From Cryptomeria japonica (lineage: Eukaryota > Streptophyta > Pinopsida > Cupressales > Cupressaceae): DNA of 64,000 bases. The stretch lies in contig NC_081408.1 of NCBI RefSeq assembly GCF_030272615.1, positions 622,784,476 through 622,848,475 on the forward strand. The letters are read 5' to 3'. The translations under genes were made by a program, and so were the position numbers. Below the pieces are notes generated by a model. That model searched no databases. It saw nothing but the letters and a program-made list of their open reading frames with translations, and was not told the origin of the DNA. This document shows, piece by piece, positions 58,047-64,000 of this stretch (within the stretch, counting starts at the first letter, position 1; each line of letters starts with the position of its first letter).

Positions 58047-61000
58047 TCAGCTAGAACCCTGTAACCGATTGGTTACAATATGAAAAAGATCTGCCGATAC
58101 AAAAATTAGGCTCTCAGTGAACCTGTCACTGTCCTTCAATGCTGCCCCTGTTCTTTGAATGGTACCGGTGAGGTGATGCATTTTCTCTTTTGGTGTCTTC
58201 AGTCCTTGAACAAGTGCCTCTGAGATCTCTTTTCTCAAAGAGATGAGGTAATCCAATTTGGGACCGAGTCTGCTTTTAAGTTCTTTTGCCTTGTATTTTA
58301 TTTTTTCCTTTTCTTTCTCCAATTTTTTAATTTTCTCCTCAAAACCTGCTATCTCCTGCTCTATAACTGATATTGGTTCGGAGGAACCAATGATGTTTTC
58401 ATCTTTATCATTTATTTCTTTCTGTACTTTACTGATCTCCTTGTCTATATCCACTGTCAAGATATTAGTCTTGCATGTGTCTCTAAAAAATTCCTTAAAC
58501 TCCATTATTGTTTTTCTTAGTGCCGGTAAAAGGGTGTCAATGTGTCCCATGCACTTCTTTATTGTCTCATCAAAGAATTTTTCTTTTTCCTTTTTCATTT
58601 TCTCTTTAAATGTCTCTTCATTTATCTAATCCACTGTCAATATGTTACCGGTGATATACTTAGACAATGTGTCTAATTGACTTAAAGAATCTTTATTTTC
58701 CACATTGCACTTGGGTGCAATCAATTTTAGAATAGGGATGGTATCATCTATAGCTTTGTATGCTAGTGCATTACAATCTATGATTTTCTTAATTGAATCC
58801 AATAATACCTCTGTCATATTAGTTGGTCTGAATTCTGTCATGGAGGAATGAGATGATTGTCCAACTACCTTAACAATCTACATTCCGTCGGTGTGAGTAA
58901 CTTGTTTGCTTGTATTGACCTCTGGTAGGTCAGTTTGTGTCTACATTTCAACTAGCAAAGGTTTGGGCTTCTCAGCCATTATCGGTGGCACTGCATCGGT
59001 ATGAACCCGTGACTCAACCTTTTTCTCTTCTTGTTTCTCAACCTGTACCTCAGTGAGTTTCACTGTGCTCTCTACTACCGATTTCTTTGATGAAGTCTTA
59101 GTGGTATTCATTGTTGGTTTCTCAATATGCACCTCTGTACTATACACTGCCGGTATTTCAATTGGTTTCACTATGTTATCAACATGTAAGTTTCTCTAAC
59201 TTTGTGGGTTTCTCATTGTTTGTATCAATCACCATTCTAGTAGCCAGGGGATCAACTGATTGTTCAGTTTGTTTAACTTGTGTCTCAACCCCAATCTCAA
59301 CATTATCCAATGTTTTCTCTTCATGTGTTCCTACCTCAATATTTTCAGTTCATGGCTCAATAGCCACATCTTTCTTCTCACCAGTGGTTTCCTTATCAAC
59401 CACAATATTGACCTCATGTGTATCAATATTCATTGTGTATAGGATCTTTGATTCAGGATTTGTATCCTCATGTGTGGTTTCCATATTCTCAGTTGTCGAT
59501 GTGTCAACAGTCTCAACCGGTGAAGTAATAGGAGGTGGTGGCAAATTGTCTATTACTTTTATGTTGGGTAGTCCACCTACCTTGCCTTTACCTTTGTCCT
59601 TATCGTTTTGGTAGACCTTAAAAGTTTTGGGTCTCTTAAGTTCTTCTTGCTTCTCTTTCTCCACAAAGAAGATATCCCAATTATCTGTTGATTCTTCTAT
59701 GATCTCATTAACTCTGCCTTCCATTAAAGATACATGTTGGTGACCACTGGAAAATACTGTCCTGTTAGCCTCACTTATTAACTCATCAATTTCTTTTGTT
59801 GATTTAACAGGGTGAACTGCAAGTAGCTTCTCAATTTTTATTTTCTTATCTAACTCCATAATAGATAATCTTTTTGCATCAAGTCTCCTATACAAATCAC
59901 TAGGTAACACATGTACAAACTCTATCAAAACTTTCTTATAAATGTCCAGGTGTAGAATAATGCTATTTTTTATGCTTTCCTTTTCCTCATTTGTAAAAGT
60001 ATCATACAATTTACTAACATTTGACAAATTCCCATCATTTGTTATTTCATTCAAAAGATTGTCAAGAGGAGAGATAACCTGTTTTTCTTTCTTCTTCCTT
60101 GGTGTCATTTTTTTTTTAGTTGGAGGCCTTACTGCCTATTGTTTCTTTCTTGCTTTCTTTAGTGCAAGAGAGGGTGCCAGTGAAGGTTTTCTCTTCCTTT
60201 GTACCCTCTTAAACTCAGCTGGTATTTCACTATCAGATGAAGTTCCAACTGGTGAGAGGTGAGCTTTCGGTTGTAACCCTTCCAAGTCACTTTCCTTAAT
60301 ACCGGTGATATTCAATACATTTTCCTTGATCTCTTTCACTTGTTTTGTTGCTTTTCTGATATATCGTTCTCTTTTCTTCCTTTGTTTAAGTGTTTGTACT
60401 TTTCTCTCAATGGTTTCAACATTACCAAATATTTTCTCTTTAGGTTATCTAGGGGCTTCAAGTAGGGCTTTGGCATATGTCTCAATTATGTTTACATCAG
60501 CCTCATAACCCATTTCTGTAACCCAAGCAGTTCTAGGAACCATTGCTTCCATCCAAATTTCATCTTTCTTAATAACAAAACAAATTTCTTTTTGATATTT
60601 GTCAACAATGTTCTGAGGTAGCCTTTCCCTTGTTTTCATTCTAGCCTTGAATGCTTGGAAATATTCAATTATATTTTTTTCCCTGTCTGTTTCCATGTCA
60701 GTAAAGATATCCAATAGTTGTTTACCTACCGGTATGTCAAAACCAAATTCTTTCCTGCCTATACCGGGAACTTCCTTTGTAATATATAGCATTAGGCACA
60801 CAAGTAGATTACCAAATCTGAAAGTACCTTTCTTTTCACCTTTAATTTTCTTCAAGTTGTCAATCAATTTATCCTTCAACCATTCACATATATCTATCTT
60901 AGCATTACTATTCACCATATCATAAGCACTCTTGATACATATACTAGAAACAAAGTTCAATTTGTTAACATGTGTAGTTTTTAATCCTAGTATCATGCTA

Positions 61001-61557
61001 ATGAATCTAACATTTATGTCTTTCACATCATTGAATCTCAAGGATCTGCTATAATGGGTTGCATTGGTTAGGGTCATCACAATGTTGTTTGAAACTTGCT
61101 TAGTTTTGTCAGGCCTGCTACCAGTGGAAGGTAAGCCAGTCACTACCCTAACTGCTTCTCTTATGATCTTGTGGATGGGGTCAAGCCAAAAGAATTCTCC
61201 ATGAACTTTGCTCAGTACAATTCTCACAACTTCCTTAGGGAAATCTAGAATATCAAGTATTTCCACAAAACCTAGGGTTTCAATGATCTTATGTTCTAGT
61301 TTCACAATACCATTCTCATCACAAATGACAGTCTTATACATATTCATGATTTCATTAGCACCTAGTTCCTCAATATGACAATGTATGTATATCCCAGGGT
61401 CTTCTGCATATGCAACTCCTTTAGGTATTTTAGAGAATGCACCTAGGGTATCATCCTACTTCGCTACTTCGGGTATGATCTTGAATATGAGCCTAGGGCA
61501 TTTAACCACTTCAATAATAGTAGGGTTTGCAATGAATTCAAGAGAGGAGGAAGTCAT
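58047..61557 (-). pseudogene. ORF2 of the nested element, about 1170 codons, unknown function
   Basis: From ATG at 61557 (MTSSSLEFIANPTIIEVVKC) to TGA at 58047. The N-terminal 400 or so residues look like a folded domain: IETLGFVEILDILDFPKEVV, FFWLDPIHKIIREAVRVVTG, DVKDINVRFISMILGLKTTH, RFGNLLVCLMLYITKEVPGI. The middle is basic (KRKPSLAPSLALKKARKKQ), then an acidic Thr/Glu/Pro-rich stretch, then coiled coils (KEISKVQKEINDKDENIIGS, KKLEKEKEKIKYKAKELKSR). It ends IVTNRLQGSS. No protease, polymerase, integrase or membrane segment is visible. In-frame stops (about 61455, 60445, 60137, 59350, 58940, 58880, 58626) and a frameshift between 59350 and 59171 disable this copy, but the frame is recognisable throughout and homologues recur four more times in the window. 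Confidence 0.75.
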
Positions 61558-61858
61558 TGATAAATACCTTAATCTGCCTTTAGGTTGGGTTGCTTGAAAT
61601 ATTTTTCTTCACTTCTCACCGTGGATGCCTTCGCTCGGGTTTTTTGCGCTCTTAGGAAATTTGAATGCTTGGTGAGTGAAAAAGAGTGAAAAACACTTGC
61701 TTTATAATGTCTTTTCCTTCAACTACCATAATAAATGTCTGCCGGTTAAGTGAAACTTAACACATCTGCCTGTAAAGAAGCAATTCATCTTCTTACCATC
61801 AACCGAGGGTAAACTAGCTTTTTTTTCAATTTGTTGCCATACCCCCAAAAGGTTTAGT
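61558..61858 (-). other. Spacer between gag and ORF2 of the nested element
   Basis: About 300 bases. It holds stops in all - strand frames, with no pol remnant. ORF2 must be expressed separately, for example from a spliced or internal transcript. Confidence 0.6.
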
Positions 61859-62966
61859 TTAGTTATATGAAGAATCTCCCGCCGGTAGAGTGATACTCTG
61901 TTCTAGTGGTGAAGGAATAGTCTCATCAACATTATGATCTTTCTTTCTAATCCATTGTTTTGAAAATTCTTGCTTTACCTCTTCAACCTTCTCTTTGCCT
62001 TTCAAACTAGGTCCTTTGTTATTTGTTGGTGATGCCTTCTACAAAATTTTTCAATATGTCCAATCTTGTTACAAGCATAACAAGTCACATTGTTTTTCTG
62101 AATAGCCTTTCCATATCCTATGCCGATATGTGTTCTGCATTGATTAGATAAGTGTCCAAATCTTCCACAAACATAACATCTTACATTCATTCTACAATTT
62201 TCTGAATTATGACAATTTTGTTGCATTTAGAACATTGACCAGTGGGTGCATTAGTGTTCTGATAGTTTCTATATCTACACTGATTTTCTCTATGACCATA
62301 CTTGTTACAGTTAAAGCATTTCCCATTAAATTTGTAGGCATTAGGTTGTCTTACCGGTTTACTGTGATCATGATTGTTTGCAGTACCAGAGCTTTCACCA
62401 ACTTCAAAGCCAAGTCCATTAGTATCTCCATCAGGTCTTTGATTTTTTAGCATGTTATCAAGTTCCTTTGAACTTTTCTTGAATTTCTCTTTGTGTTGAT
62501 TTGCAGTAGCCAACTCATTTTCCAAGATTCCCTTCTGTCTCATAAGTTCAGTTTTGTCATTTTGTGTGTGCATCAAATCTGTCTTCAACATATCATTTTC
62601 ATGACTAAGTCTTGTATTTTCATTTCCAGCATCATTTAGTTTTCTAATCAAGTCATCTTCATTTTTCTTTCTGTCTTCAATGTCTTTACAAAACCTCATA
62701 TTCATATCTTGCATCTCATTTCTCATAGCACTGTTTTCTTGTCTCAACTTGTTCACAAGGTCATTAAGAGTTTCCTTTTCATCATCATCACTCTGCATCT
62801 TCTTATGAAGTTCTTTTCTTTTGTTCCTAGCAATAGTGAGATTCTCTTGAAGTCCTTGAATGAATTCCTGTGCAGTCTTCAGATCATCTTCAAGTTTCAT
62901 ATTCTTAACCTTTTCTACATCATAATTTGAAAGAGTTGTTTCCAATTGCTTTCTCAAGTTTTCCAT
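61859..62966 (-). pseudogene. gag: Gag of the nested element: coiled coil plus four CCHC knuckles
   Basis: From ATG at 62966 (MENLRKQLETTLSNYDVEKV). A long charged coiled coil follows (about 62900-62450: LKTAQEFIQGLQENLTIARN, DRKKNEDDLIRKLNDAGNEN, ENDMLKTDLMHTQNDKTELM), then CCHC zinc knuckles: CFNCNKYGHRENQC, CSKCNK..HNSENC, CYVCGRFGHLSNQC and CYACNKIGHIEKFC. The C-terminal tail is basic/acidic and ends near 61859. Frames change near 62210 and 62045. The protein would bind element RNA and self-assemble. Unlike standard copia gag, no protease follows and I do not recognise the usual UBN2-type gag core; the coiled coil takes its place. Confidence 0.82.
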
Positions 62967-63023
62967 TTGTACTGGTGTCAGAATCTCCCTCAAGCTATTA
63001 GGATTTTGAAAATAGAGGACCAG

Positions 63024-63035
63024 GCTCTGATACCA
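63024..63035 (-). promoter_or_regulatory. Primer-binding site of the nested element
   Basis: Reverse complement TGGTATCAGAGC, a perfect 12-base initiator-Met tRNA site, two bases from LTR E. Confidence 0.95.
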
Positions 63036-63037
63036 AT

Positions 63038-63814
63038 TGTTAGGATTCCAAAAGATACTGAGAGAGGGGGGGGGGGGGGTTAATCAGTATCTAACTGGTT
63101 GACAAATTTTCTGGCCTTATTAAATAAATTGCATTCCAAAATAGTGTACTAGTAAATAAGAATTAATGTAGTAAATATGAACAATAAACACAACATAGAA
63201 AGCACACCATAACACAAGATTTTTTGGCGAGGAAACCTGGTGTGGGAAAAAGCTCGGTGGGATTTGTGAGCCACAATATTCACTCACTGGCCAATGAATG
63301 GATATTACTTACAATAGGTGGTGCCTGCACATGCAGGAAGGCCAACTTCCTAGAGCTCACTGCTCAATTACAAAAGGAAGTCTCACTAACTTACAAAATG
63401 GATTATGGAAATCCAATATGATGTACTGCTACAAAAAGCATCTGCTATGCCAGGTTCAGTACCGATTTAAGCTCATACAACAACCATAAATCTTACTCCA
63501 AAATCTGCCTTAATATTCGCTCATCATATCCATCCTATCATCTATATGTATGTCCAAAATGATCTTCAAGATCTCATACTTATATATGAGTCTTATTACA
63601 ATATGCCATGTCGGCTTACAAAAAGTTATTACAGTTAAATACAATATACAATAATCAAAATCCTGTCGGCTAGGGTGCCGGTAATAATCTTTGTCGCTGC
63701 CAGTGAACTATCTGCCGACGCCGGTGCCTGCCGGTGCCATAGGATTTCAAGGTTGCCATCAACGACAATACCTTCAATCATCTACAATTCTCATAGGAGT
63801 GTGCAATTCCAACA
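63038..63814 (-). repeat. LTR E, 5' LTR of the nested element
   Basis: 777 bp; on + it reads TGTTAGGATTCC...GCAATTCCAACA, with a G-run of about 14 bases near its left end. Confidence 0.93.
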
Positions 63815-63819
63815 TCATT
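63815..63819. repeat. Right target-site duplication of the nested element
   Basis: TCATT, matching 57052-57056. Confidence 0.95.
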
Positions 63820-63913
63820 TGCTCAGGGGGAGCACATCTGTTTGGACTTCAGTTTTTGGAACAATTTTTGGATTTTTCTCATGAGTGTTGCCATCAATGC
63901 CAAAGGGGGAGAT
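63820..63913 (+). other. Copy 3 3' UTR, right part
   Basis: Continues the sequence interrupted at 57056 (compare 51586-51676 in copy 1). It contains CAGGGGGAGCAC near 63825 and the terminal polypurine tract CAAAGGGGGAGAT ending at 63913. Confidence 0.88.
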
Positions 63914-64000
63914 TGTTGGCATTCTACACTCTTATGAGAATAGGTGATGTTGTCATTGATGGAAACCATCTGGTAACCTTCTGGCATTCATCTGGTAAGC
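63914..64000 (+). repeat. LTR F, start of the outer 3' LTR of the array
   Basis: TGTTGGCATTCTACACTCTT and onward, cut by the window end. It matches LTR A more closely than LTR B over 80 bases. Confidence 0.88.

Larger units (their letters stand above)
57057..63814 (-). mobile_element. Non-autonomous Sirevirus-like LTR element with gag and a large unknown ORF
   Basis: 6758 bp on the - strand with LTRs E (5', 63038-63814) and D (3', 57057-57846), a perfect initiator-Met primer site, gag, a second ORF of about 1170 codons, repeated polypurine motifs and a TCATT target duplication. There is no protease, integrase, RT or RNase H anywhere between the LTRs. The PBS, PPT series and LTR style place it with copia/Sirevirus elements (inference), so it would rely on an autonomous partner. 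By eye the two LTRs differ at about 24 of the first 365 positions, so insertion is not recent. Confidence 0.88.

Overview
This 64 kb window is repeat-dominated nuclear DNA from a large plant genome. I found no clearly intact cellular gene. A conifer or other gymnosperm is plausible: there are dense, old, nested retroelements and a degenerate TIR-type resistance-gene exon. That assignment is inference. No rRNA, tRNA gene or CRISPR array was seen.

Layout. (1) 1 to about 15-16 kb: most of a Ty3/gypsy element of the Tat type, + strand. It has leader, gag, protease, a G-patch, RT-RNase H, a second RNase H, integrase, three small hairpin units, an antisense plant-mobile-domain (PMD) gene with its own TATA-like box, a polypurine tract and the 3' LTR. 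The 5' LTR lies left of the window. A solo copia-like LTR interrupts it at the gag/protease boundary. (2) 16191-22369: an L1-type LINE on the - strand with a 17-bp target duplication. (3) About 23.6-30.6 kb: a second L1-type LINE on the + strand, with overlapping ORFs and a C-terminal RNase H. (4) 30.6-44.7 kb: AT-rich DNA with a TIR-domain pseudo-exon, a tRNA-derived SINE with a 12-bp target duplication, a (TA)n tract, several small tandem repeats, and two copies of an unfamiliar retroposon with perfect 16- and 18-bp target duplications and a shared 3' end. (5) 44.7 kb to the end: a nested cluster of non-autonomous LTR elements with an initiator-Met tRNA primer site and several GGGGGAG polypurine motifs (Sirevirus-like), but no protease, integrase or RT.

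The last region is the most interesting. A 6.76 kb element (57057-63814, - strand, TCATT target duplication) carries only a gag with a coiled coil and four zinc knuckles, plus an unrecognised ORF of about 1170 codons. It has inserted into the third of three head-to-tail + strand relatives. All three relatives carry the same in-frame deletion, fusing the gag start to the C-terminal half of the unknown ORF, and they share LTRs in the order LTR-internal-LTR-internal-partial LTR-internal-(nested element)-LTR. A diverged relative on the - strand (44718-48121) is cut by the first LTR.

All large reading frames carry stops or frameshifts, so the window is a record of old, layered transposition. Any present activity would have to come from intact relatives elsewhere. 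Coordinates of pseudogenes span the recognisable homology across stops.
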